Source of the DNA: Cryoendolithus antarcticus
Lineage: Eukaryota; Ascomycota; Dothideomycetes; Cladosporiales; Cladosporiaceae
Direction of reading: 5' to 3'
Assembly: GCA_002077065.1 (NCBI GenBank)
Contig: NAJO01000055.1
Coordinates: forward strand, 161,822-225,821
Length of the DNA: 64,000 nucleotides
In this document: positions 1 through 9,368 of the stretch, in pieces
Numbering within the stretch: the stretch's first letter is position 1
Layout: every line of letters begins with the position of its first letter
Made by a program: the position numbers and the translations under genes
The notes under the pieces: generated by a model
The model's input: only the letters and a program-made list of their open reading frames with translations
What the model was told of the DNA's origin: nothing
The model's database searches: none

Positions 1-33
1 CAGATGGAGCAGAAGCTGAAAGGCGAGGAGTGA
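1..33 (+). CDS. possible 3' end of a gene entering from the left edge
   Basis: The first 33 bases read in frame as a short charged tail (QMEQKLKGEE) followed by TGA. The composition resembles the end of a hydrophilic protein, and the downstream Ras gene converges on it. With only ten residues the product cannot be named, and it may be chance. Confidence 0.2.
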   Translation, partial: QMEQKLKGEE

Positions 34-541
34 GACTCAGGTCGTGTGCGATGCCCGTCGTGACACGAGGTGAGGTTGGACTTTCAGGCAGAGCGAGGAA
101 GGAGCAGCTTAGACTTATTTGAAGCTTACTTCGACTGCACTATGTTGGGTAGTTGATCAGTGATGCGCTGAGAGTCGTCTTTGAATGAATGCGCCATTGC
201 ATACACCTTCTATGCGCCTAGTCTACGCCCATGCCGAGAATTCTATCACGGCTTGCCCGATGAATGCCAGTGCCGAAAACAGCAGATCGCTTCCCTTTTC
301 CGAAACGAAGTGGATATAATGCAGCCTGCAATACCGGGTCTCGCAACCCTTGAACCTTTTAGCGCCCAGCCAGCGCTCGTTTCTCGTTGCGCGGCCGTGG
401 ACGCAGATACCCAGCGCAAGCGGTGTTCTTCGCGTTCGAACCCTTTTCCCATGCCAGTCTGATAGCTGGTGCACTGTGTGCCTCATCTGTCTGTCCCTCC
501 TCGCACCATACACTCCGCAAGCCGCTTGACAAAGGATTCGC
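34..541. other. intergenic, 3' flank of the Ras gene
   Basis: No supported gene. The short reading frames on both strands here have no recognisable motif. The stretch lies downstream of the Ras stop codon and probably carries its 3' UTR. Confidence 0.5.
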
Positions 542-1450
542 TTACATGACTGCGCACTTGCAGCATCCTGCTTCCTTCTCGCCATCCATATCGAAGTTCT
601 GATGTGGCTTTTGTCCCACTGCACCATTACCTCCCGGATACGATGACATGTCCTTGTTGTACTTCCGAATTTCGCGTACGATGTCGAAGAAAGCGTTGTC
701 CACGTTGATGCGTGACTTAGCCGACGTCTCGATGAACTTGCAGCCGAATGAGCGAGCAAGCGCCTTACCCTCTGTGATCTTATCAGTTAATGCGACTTGT
801 GGGACCTCAATCGCGGAAGAGCCGCCACCGTAGCCAAATCTCTACCACAACGCCGCTCTGCGTGTCCCGAACTTACCTTCTGTGCTCACTTCCCGCTCGC
901 TCTCCAAATCGCATTTGTTGCCTACCACGATGATCGGGAAGTAATCCTTGTCCTTCACTCTCAGGATTTGCTGCTGAAATGTGACGATCTCCTCATAACT
1001 CTGTCGCGATGTTATGCTGTACACCAGCAAGAAGCCTTCGCCTGTACGCATATATTGCTCCCGCATCGCCGAGTACTCCTCTTGCCCTGCCGTATCGAGA
1101 ACATCGAGTAGTGCCACCTCTTCGTCAATGACGCATTGCTTTCGGTATGAGTCTACAGTGATATGTCAGTGCGCTCAATAATGTACAATGCGGCTGTGAC
1201 GACTGCGAACCTTCAATTGTAGGATCATACTCGTCAACGAAGTGGGATTGTATCAATTGGATGGTCAAGCAACTCTTTCCAACGCCACCGCCACCAACGA
1301 CCACGAGCTTGTACTCCCTGAGGAACTGCGCAGAATTGTATCAGTACATGTTCTCGCAGTAGCCCATCCATGCAGGCGATGCCACTCAATGGTTTTTGGC
1401 CAATTAATTCCGGGAATGATGTGTATTGGTATGCGTACTTTTGAAGCCAT
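542..1450 (-). CDS. ras1: Ras small GTPase (Ras1/RasA type)
   Basis: Membrane-anchored GTP switch controlling growth, polarity and cAMP/MAPK signalling in fungi. Four exons join as 1450-1439, 1325-1211, 1152-877 and 771-542, giving 210 aa. Exon 1 is only 12 bases (MASK). The protein then shows the P-loop GGGGVGKS, switch I ([15 protein letters not shown]), switch II ([20 protein letters not shown]), the base-binding NKCD and ETSAK boxes, and a C-terminal CKCAVM. That is a CaaX prenylation box (CAVM) with adjacent cysteines suitable for palmitoylation. All catalytic residues, including the Gln of DTAGQE, are present. The variable region before the CaaX box is short and glycine-rich. The length is normal for fungal Ras. 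Start and splice sites fit well; the tiny first exon is easy for gene callers to miss. Confidence 0.96.
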
Positions 1451-2960
1451 TGCGAATGTTCGCTTAGAACAGCGATCTGCTCGTCGACTGTCGCCTCAAT
1501 GCTGCGTTTGTAAAGGGAAAAATCTAGCGAGGGCGGAGGCGAGGTCTGTTGCAGGGATATCGGCGCAATGGTAAATCGATGTTGAGTAAATCGAGGACGG
1601 TGATAGTGCGATCTAGGAGGCAATCGATGTCCTGGATCGCTCGAAGTGAAGGAGATGTCGGGCAGGTCTGGTCTGGAATCTGCAGTCGATCTCGAAGGCT
1701 GGGCAATGGCGCGAAACTGGTCTGTGGATCGCGCGGCAGCAGATTGAGAGGTGCAGTCGCTTGACAAGAGCGCTTTCCTCCTGAAGGATCGCGGTAACGT
1801 GGAGATAAAGCTCGGCGGCTTCACTTTCACGTGGCACGCAACAGAGAAGGGATGAAGTCGTTAAGGTTTACATTGATGAGGGCAGGGGAGGTTCCAGGAT
1901 CATGCATCCCGTTCGCAGAAATGCAAACGCTTGTGCACCGCACATCACGACACGGGCTTGAAGTCCGCAGGGCGAGCGGAGTGCTGGGCCAGTGAAGGGG
2001 GTTGGCTGTCTTTGCCGGATATCCCGCAAGGAAAGTGGTGCACATCGGCACTCCACTCGAAGAAGAAGCGCTAGAATGCCGCACAGAAAAAGCGTGGTGA
2101 AGCGTGTGACAGGGATCGCTACATGGCCTGAGCAGCGAATGGCAATCAAATGATAGAGCCATCCTTCTACGCTCCTACCACTCTTGCTATCTACCTGATG
2201 CTACTACAATATGCTTGACCATTAGTGATGAGTTGTGGTGTCGTCGCTGAGCGCCCACGATATCTCGCTGGAGCTCGAGAAGCGCCAGGAATGTGCATTG
2301 CTATTCACAGACCTTGCGCGGGGACGACTCGCCTGCTGCACACCATGTGCTTGAAGCACACCACGATCGACGTCCACGGTCCACCCCTGGCTACGCATTG
2401 GTCCTCAAGTCGGCTAGGCTGCATGAACGCCGACCGTTGACATCTTCATGTCACCCACGAGTCAAGGAGATTCGCCTTCCTCTAATATACTCCAGTGGTG
2501 GTCAGTCCACGATGGCTGATCATCGGTCCTAATGTGCAGTCCACGAAGTTGAAGACATGTGCTTACTTTTGCATGCGATGCGCGCGCTAAGATCTTGCAT
2601 GCATGGCCATGACAGCCAGCCACAAGCACGTGTGAGTGGATGATACGCGATGCTTAAGACTGAGTGGCTAGCAGGCTGAGCGCCTACAGTGCCTGTGTTT
2701 GCTGCATAGAAGCTCTGAGCTGTTGGGTGAAGTGCTCATTCTGCGATGCCACTCTCGGTCAACTGCGTAGCTGCACGAGTCTGAGTGCGAGACCACATCA
2801 GTGAACGAACTAGCTATGCGTTGCATGCCCAAAATGTCGTAGAAGGAAGCAGGGAACTGTATACGCGAGGTGGGGAGGAGGTCCTCAACAAGAGAACCTA
2901 CCCAAACGTGTAGGACTACATCTATCCCGTAGGTCGATCTTCATTCGATTCTTTGACCGA
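1451..2960. other. intergenic, Ras promoter and 5' leader, no gene seen
   Basis: About 1.5 kb without a supportable gene. The open frames on both strands near 1230-1830 and 1830-2160 have arginine/serine-rich shadow composition and no motif. The part nearest 1451 is expected to hold the Ras leader and promoter. The rest shows no repeat or RNA gene that I can recognise. Confidence 0.5.
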
Positions 2961-3757
2961 CTACCACTTCTCCAGCATTGGCCTGATATCAATCTCATTC
3001 GTAAACGCCCTCTTCCCTTGCAAGTGCAAATTCCAGTACGCCGCCGCGATCTCGTCGGCATCAATCTTCGCCTCAGGCGGCATGTCCTTCAACCAATCCT
3101 TCGTTCTCGGAATATCAATGACTCCATCGATGACAGCATGCGCAACATGGATGCCCTTCGGAGCGAACTCCTTTGCGATAGAGGTTGACAAGGCGCGAAG
3201 GGCGAACTTTGCGTTGGCGAAGCCAGACATGAGGGCATTGGCCTTGACGGAGGCGGTAGCGCCGGTGAAGATGAGGGTAGGAGGGTGTTCAGATTTGGGG
3301 GCAGCGTTCAGGAGCAGGGGAAGGGTGGCTTGGGAGAAGATGAAGGCGCCCTTGCTGTTTGGTGTCAGCCATGCTGCGATCATAGAATTTCAGATCAGAG
3401 CCCATCTTACCAACTAACGTCCCACCCTGCAACAAAGTCGTCGACACTCATCTCCAAAAGCGGCTTCCTCACGAACTTCCCACTCGCATTGAAGATCGCT
3501 GCCGCGCATCCATCACTCCCCCATTCCTTCTTGATCTTCTCAAAAGCACTCTTTACACTCTCTTCGCTTGCAACATCGGTGCTAATACCAATGGCCTTGC
3601 CGCCGGAGCTGTTGATCTCCTTGACCAAACCCTCATAGTTCTCGGGCGATCTTGCTAGGAGTGCGACAGGGTATGCAGAGGCAAACTTGCGGGCTACGGC
3701 AGCGCCTGTGCCTGGTCCGACACCGGCTACGACTGCGAAGAGATTGGATGATACCAT
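2961..3757 (-). CDS. short-chain dehydrogenase/reductase, GxGPGxG subfamily
   Basis: NAD(P)-dependent oxidoreductase-like protein of 246 aa, exons 3757-3411 and 3354-2961, with an intron of 56 bases splitting a Cys codon (GWDVS-C-KGAFIF). The N-terminal Rossmann fold has VVAGVGPGTGAAVARKFA, a variant of the usual TGxxxGxG loop. There is also an Asn-Ala-Ser stretch (FNASG) at the NNAG position, and a Ser in FTGATAS. The expected YxxxK catalytic motif reads FANAK: Lys is present and Tyr is Phe. The C-terminus carries HVAHAVIDGVID, typical of this subfamily. The substrate cannot be told from sequence. No secondary-metabolism neighbours surround it; a Ras gene and eIF2B-alpha flank it. Family assignment is sure, activity is not. 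Confidence 0.88.
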
Positions 3758-4563
3758 GGTTGTTGTGGGTGTGAAGCTGGAACGACTAAAGGGATCAAGG
3801 CACTGTGAGGGTGGAGTGATTGGAGTGAAAGATTGAGCTGGGAACACACAATTTGAAGCAGAAGACGATGATTCTTACGCCTCGGTGCTACTGAGAAGAT
3901 TTCTAAGCTATCCTACTTAATGGCGCAATGCAGTACCTGAAGGTTAGAAGCTGCGATCCGGACCTCCATGGATGAACTCCATGAATGAGCGCATTGCGGG
4001 GCCTACATATGTGCTTACCGATCCAAAACCCGGGGTAGTCTCTCCGTGAGTTTGAGCTTCATTCGATTAGGCTGTAATGCGGATCAATCATGACCACGCT
4101 CATGCAGACCCTGACAGACCTTTGGAATCACTGATCAGGCCCTTTGCATGACTGCTGCTCTCTTAATTTGCGAGTGTCACGTGCCCATCGGCCCTTTGCA
4201 TTTAGGCTTCCGATTCTCTAAGCTCTCTCCAGAACTTGATGGCATGCTGCATTGCATAAATGAATGCGCTGAGCAATCGCATCGCAGAAGGCTACGTCGT
4301 GTTCGAGTCCAGTTGGTAGAGCTGTAGCGGTGGAGGACAGTCGAGTCTTCCATGGTCTAGAGCACAGCGCAAAGGCCGACTGCTAATGCTGAGCTGGCGG
4401 ACGCTCAAGTCAGCCATGGAACACAAATACGAGAGTAGGTATGGCGAATAACATACCGGCATTCAACGGCATGCAAGCATTTGTTCGCAGGTCGAACACT
4501 CTTTTCCCCGTATTGAGCTTCACATCAGTCAACGGCTTGCGCCCTGACTTATTGGGCACGCTC
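3758..4563. other. intergenic between SDR and eIF2B-alpha genes
   Basis: No gene supported. It contains the promoter side of the SDR gene and the 3' flank of GCN3. A stretch near 4300-4330 loosely resembles tRNA promoter boxes but does not fold as a tRNA. Confidence 0.5.
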
Positions 4564-5724
4564 CTAGAACCAAATTTTGATGAGCTCCTCGCTGACTGCA
4601 CTCGGTAGCAGGACTCCAGATTCGGTGATGATTCCAGAGATGTACTCCGGCGGCGTGTAGTCGACCGCATCTTCAGCCTGCGCCGGAACCATTGACTTCG
4701 CTCCGGAACCATCGTCCATATCTGCTACGCCCTCGTCTCTGTTCGCTTCATGATCCTCGTGCACGTCTCCTTCTTTGCCGCGCGAAGTCCTGAACTCGAC
4801 CACGTTCTGCTCGATACCCAGATCCTGCTGTCCGATTGGGTATAGTCGTACAAACTTGTGCGACTCCGAGACCACGTAGAATGGCTTCCCCATGGCCTTG
4901 GCGAGTACGGCCATCTGGTAGGTGCCCATCCTGCTGATGATTCCTCCATTCTCGACAACGCCCTCAGCACCCACAAAGCACTGTGTCACGCCATCCATGA
5001 CATAAGCCACAGACGTAGGCGCAATGACCGCCACCGGCACGTCTCGCTCTCTCAACGCGGCAATGTTGTCCTGTGCCTCTTTGTCCATCTTCTCAACTCC
5101 AGACACAACATAAATGACCTTGAACCGTATGCTTCCCCTGCCAGAGGCGTTTTCAGACTCCGCCGCAGACTTCAGCAGTGATCCCACCACTCGTGACCCG
5201 CCATTCGTGAGCACAGTGCTGCCATCGCGAATGAAGTGCTTCCCGAACCCGGCGATAGTCTCCCGTGCAGCCTTTGCGCGCTCCACAAACAATCGACCGT
5301 TCTGCACCAAGTGTGTGCGGATCTCCTCGAAGCCGCCGTTCCCTGTGGGTCGCTGTAGACTACTAATCAAATACTGCTGGAACAGGTCGGTGCCAGCTGA
5401 CAGAGAAATCGGGTTTGGTATGTTGCGCTTCAGCTGCGCCGTCAAATTCTGCACCAGGTCGAGCGTCTCGCTGACCGTTGTCGCGGGCGTGTCGGCGAGA
5501 GCTATGATCAAGGCCTCGATCGCGGCGACTGGCATAGTCAGCTCTGGGTCCTCGGCCAGGAGCTGGTGATATGTGGCCACCACATCGCAGGCCTCGCCTC
5601 CGGGTGGAGTTGGGATGCCAGTTGTTGTCATTCTGGCATTAGGAGGGCGACCAATGACTGGAGAAGTGGTGCTGCCTTCATTGTAGTTGAAGTAGCCCGG
5701 GGTGGACGGTCTCGAGTTCGCCAT
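4564..5724 (-). CDS. GCN3: translation initiation factor eIF2B subunit alpha
   Basis: Regulatory alpha subunit of eIF2B, the guanine nucleotide exchange factor of eIF2, which senses eIF2-alpha phosphorylation in general amino-acid control. Single exon, 386 aa. The N-terminal helical region (ATYHQLLAEDPELTMPVAAIEAL) leads into the eIF2B/MTNA-type domain with VLTNGGSRVVGSLLKSA, VIAPTSVAYVMD, FVGAEGVVENGGIISRMGTYQMAVLAKAMGKPFYV and the C-terminal DYTPPEYISGIITESGVL plus LIKIWF ending. Yeast Gcn3 is about 305 residues. The extra length is a low-complexity N-terminus (residues 1-45) and an acidic insertion of about 45 residues just before DYTPPEYI. The Met at 5724 is the first in the frame. Identification is firm. 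Confidence 0.96.
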   Translation of the reverse strand: MANSRPSTPGYFNYNEGSTTSPVIGRPPNARMTTTGIPTPPGGEACDVVATYHQLLAEDPELTMPVAAIEALIIALADTPATTVSETLDLVQNLTAQLKRNIPNPISLSAGTDLFQQYLISSLQRPTGNGGFEEIRTHLVQNGRLFVERAKAARETIAGFGKHFIRDGSTVLTNGGSRVVGSLLKSAAESENASGRGSIRFKVIYVVSGVEKMDKEAQDNIAALRERDVPVAVIAPTSVAYVMDGVTQCFVGAEGVVENGGIISRMGTYQMAVLAKAMGKPFYVVSESHKFVRLYPIGQQDLGIEQNVVEFRTSRGKEGDVHEDHEANRDEGVADMDDGSGAKSMVPAQAEDAVDYTPPEYISGIITESGVLLPSAVSEELIKIWF

Positions 5725-6299
5725 TCTGGTGACTCCTCTAGTGTAAACTTTGTTTGGTGTAACGTTTGCTGGCGGTGCAAGGAGTGAACTCCGTCCACTG
5801 CCGTCTTCCGCGCCTTCTAGTGTCGTATGCTACATCATGCTGATAGTTGACGCATGGAATCGCCGTGAGTACGACTTATGCACGGAGTCACTACAGATGT
5901 GGACGCGCGGTATGACAAGCCAATAAGGCATGAGCCGAAGCGCCCAGATTTGGCGCTCACCGTGACGCTCGACACATATGTCTCAATGCTCCACTTCACT
6001 ACTGTACGTACCAAGCGTGAGGTATCTCTTCAAGTGCTCACAAACGCTGCTCTGCTGCTGTAGACGAGCCAGTGGAAGGATATCGCATTTGAACCGCCGT
6101 TGAGAGCCTCACAGTCTGGTCAGCTCAGACCGCGCCACGCCCAGGCCTCTCACGAATGCAGTAGGACTTCGCTTCACTGTAGCAGCTGGTCTAGACAGAA
6201 CGCTCCCTACAGCTCATCGATCTGGCGGAACGGCAGCTTCCTAATTCTCGAGAGGTCTCCGTGGCAGTCTGGCCGAGACATCATACGGCCAAAGCAAGC
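5725..6299. other. intergenic, GCN3 promoter side
   Basis: No supported gene. It separates the divergent GCN3 gene and the first F-box-like pseudogene, so it probably carries both promoters. Confidence 0.45.
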
Positions 6300-7784
6300 A
6301 TGCGGAACCCAGCCAAAAATTTGGAGGTACTCGTGCATAGCTTGTGCAGACAACGTTGACTCCCCTCCCTGGTCACGGATCTCATCGACGGCAATATCGA
6401 CCAACCTGAAGTGAGCATTATCACACTGAGCACTGTCTCGAGAGAATTGCATCAGCATGCGATCTTGATGATCTATGAAGAAATTGTGATCGATTTCAGC
6501 CAGAGTCCTTCCGCTGTGCAGAAGGCCGCACTACTCCTGCGTACTTTGCGCTCCAACAAGGTGGCTGCAGGAGCGATCATGAGCCTTCGTTTGACAGGTA
6601 AGGGCCTTGCGACGCCGCACAGTATTGACTTCAAGGACCGTAGCGCCGGCCATGCGCTAGCTGATGAAACCAATCTGGAAGATATTGCGTGTTGGAAACC
6701 GTCACAAGATTGGGCGCGGCCTATGACGCGGCGGTTCTTCGCTGCATATCTGGTCATTCCACAAATATGTCTACAACTCATGAGCCTAAGCATGAGGCTA
6801 GAAAACTTAGATGTTGGCTGTGCGATGCTCGACTACCCTGATTTTCGAGAAGCGTGGATCGCCATGCGAGAGAGTAAAAAGCACCTTGGCCTGCAGGCTC
6901 TGCGAAGCTGCAGTATAGGCTTGGATGCAGTGAAGACCGGGAACATGGGAGTCTACATCTACTGTGCTCAGGGCTGGGATCCCGCATTGCTGATGCCATT
7001 CGTTGCTCCCAAGATCGAATCTGTCTCAGTGGTCATGACCCTCACGCTGGGGAGTATCGACCACTTGCCGGTGTCGTCACTCACGTGATTGGTTTTGCAC
7101 CAATTCCAATATCGGGACTGTGAAGTCAATTCGCTACTAGCTGCAACACCCAAGCTACGATATCTCGAATATCACGCATTAGTAGAGCACGGATTCTCGT
7201 GGGGGCCGCGAAAAGATCTCAGCCTTGAGATTGTGTATGGAGCATTGCATAACATCAGCGACACTTTGGAAAAACTTGTTGCAACTCAGATTTATGTGTC
7301 TAATGACAACTGCTTCGAGGGCGGGTATGAAGATTGGCATCCTCAGCCAGATCTACATATCGAGCGCCTGACAAGCATGAAGCCTCTGCGGAGTCTATCG
7401 CTGCCTTACATGTCGCTTCTTGGCCGCACGTCTCGAGAGGCGTCTAATTGGGAATGGCACAAAGTCCTCCCGTCATCATTGCGTTCGCTTACGTTAACAA
7501 GTCATTTGTCTGAGAACGAGTGTAATGATGAGCCCTCCTGGGAGGACGAGGACGAGGATCTCATGGCAACTTTCATGACCCTACTGGACTGGATGGCGAT
7601 GGACGCAACAAGAGGGCAGCAGTCTGCATTCGCCCTGATTCTCGACGGGCTCTGTGATCAGCACTTCCCCAACAGGCAGCAGCAACAGGAACTGGATCTC
7701 TTGTGCAAGGAGCGCCATATACAGTTTTCTCTCACTAAGCTACCGTGGGGCAAGTATCCTGGACAACGGTGGCCACCCGCGTAA
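6300..7784 (+). pseudogene. F-box-like/LRR-like protein, copy 1, two in-frame TGA stops
   Basis: One continuous frame of 495 codons, from ATG 6300 to TAA 7784, aligns throughout with copy 2 at 9369-10865. Two in-frame TGA codons break it, at 6357 (codon 20, aligned with Gln CAA in copy 2) and 7086 (codon 263, aligned with Arg CGA in copy 2). Start positions match exactly: residues 8-19 read LEVLVHSLCRQR against LEVLVHNLCRAR. The N-terminal part looks F-box-like (LPSLVTDLI..., then TLSTVSRELHQHAILMIYEEI), followed by AALLLRTLRSNKV and leucine-rich stretches such as TPKLRYLEYHALVE. F-box proteins are substrate adaptors of SCF ubiquitin ligases; that role is inferred only. No frameshift is present. 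No plausible intron removes either stop. A shortened product from a later ATG remains possible. Confidence 0.7.
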
Positions 7785-7814
7785 AGCTATCACCAACGCG
7801 CCACTCTGCCACAA

Positions 7815-8622
7815 CTAGGCGAGTGCGACTTGCTTTGCTCTGCACCTCAGCCTTACGATCATCCACGCAGCAAGCAATACGATCAGCACTCGAATGGCCG
7901 AGACTTCCAGCTCATGATTAATCCGCCACTGGCTTTGCACTCTCATCGCGTCTGCAAGCGATGAAGATGGGCTCGCCGTCGTCAGGGTCCTCTGCGTCGT
8001 ATTAGAAACTTGCAGCCTTCCGCTGGTGTACGTCGACGGGGGTTCGTCAGTTGTGAGCTGGAGGCGAAGAACTGACTCGTCCAGATCTTTGGGCATCTCC
8101 CAGAGATAAATCATACTTGCGACGTACTGGTACTTGCAATCGGGACCGAAACGTTGCAGAGAAATCGTATGCCCATTCGACTCGTGGGCTGGTCCGAGTC
8201 CTTCCCAAAAGAGAGAGTGCTGTTTGTTGGGCTAGATATGTCAGCTTGTCGTACAAGAGGTACGTATGACACCTGCATGATGGACGCCCCTACTTACACA
8301 TCACATTCCGGATGATCGTGGAGGTGTCGTTCGCCTTCACGAGGTTCAACGAGAACAACGTATCATCCGTGAACGGTGCGTCAATGGGATGCTCAGCTGT
8401 CGGCCCATTCCAGATGTCCCCTTTGAAGTTGATCCATGCGAAGGCAGCAGGATCACCCGCCTCATGAATTTCCAGATCCAGGACGCTTGGTGCGACAATA
8501 GTACCAGCAGGTCTGGAATCTTGGACGTCGATGTAGACGAGGCCGTGGTCGGTTTCCACGGCAAGCCAGCACAATATTGACTCGGCATCAGGCGGCGCGG
8601 ACAGGACGGAAGCAGGCGGCAT
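7815..8622 (-). CDS. hypothetical protein with C-terminal membrane segment
   Basis: Not recognised. Exon 1 starts at 8622 (MPPASVLSAPPDAESILCW...) and runs through an acidic, beta-rich looking region ending near NDTSTIIRNVM at about 8292. A second coding stretch from 8231 reads PNKQHSLFWEGLGPAHES, then QYVASMIYLWEMPKDLDESV, a Ser/Thr-rich linker and a hydrophobic helix (IRVLIVLLAAWMIVRLR) with a basic end, i.e. a likely C-terminal tail anchor. The splice join is problematic: the strongest donor (GTAAGT at 8290) puts the downstream exon in a different, arginine-rich frame. The frame that looks like protein needs the weak donor GTGATG a few bases earlier. Either an unusual intron or a damaged gene is possible. 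It lies between the two F-box-like copies on the opposite strand. Confidence 0.45.
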
Positions 8623-9368
8623 CGCTACTATGTGGCAGGCTGGGTAGCGAAGAAAGTAACAAGACCTTCATCAGTTACGGCAGTGCGGACTGGAGCTGTT
8701 CTATAGTAATCCCAGCCGCAGTCGCCGCATTCTCAATACCTGATTCGCCTCTATTTATGTTGGTTCTTTTGGCGTAGTGCCGGAGGCTTACGCCGCTTGG
8801 CCAGCGTGCAGAAAAATGGCATCTCCTTAGCCAGTCGCTTCGCGCCTGACGAGGGTGCATCATGCGCTACATAAGGTATACATCAGACAGCGGCGCAGCC
8901 GCCCAAGCCGGCGGCTACGCACAAGTGACGACGAGGAGAGACGAGTACTGTAAAGCTTTGGGACAGCGGTAATTGGACCAACAAGGCACGACCGTCAATC
9001 TTGCCCGATGCATTCGATACATTATTTAGGACTCCACTTTGGACTAGATTACCGAGCGGCATCACACGACCCAGTGCTCAAGAGCACGACAAAGCGGCTC
9101 ATTTGACATGACTACTGGGAACTGCCTCTTACGCCATTGCGTCTTGTACTGTGCTCCAACAACTATGGCCAGCCAACAAACATTGGCAAGCAGTGTTGAT
9201 GAGAGACAGGTTTGATTTGGCTCTCATCACTCTTGCATCTCACAGGTGCAGCTGTCAAGCGTTTGCCTACTGCAACCAGCCTGACAGAAGCACGCTCTGG
9301 TCTCCACACGTCTAGAGAACCACGATGTAGTCCGCATGGGCCCTAGCATTGGTCGCCAACGACATAAG
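8623..9368. other. intergenic between the unknown gene and F-box-like copy 2
   Basis: No gene supported. The open frames here (for example minus 8675-8863) lack motifs. Probably a divergent promoter region. Confidence 0.45.

Noticed and set aside
1234..1830. Minus-strand frame of 198 codons over the Ras N-terminus
   Set aside because: It reads across the Ras 5' leader and exon 2 in another frame and has no family features.
4295..4335. GTTCGAGTCC followed by AGTTGGTAGAGC, like tRNA B and A boxes
   Set aside because: The boxes are in the wrong order and no acceptor or T-stem pairs; no cloverleaf can be drawn.
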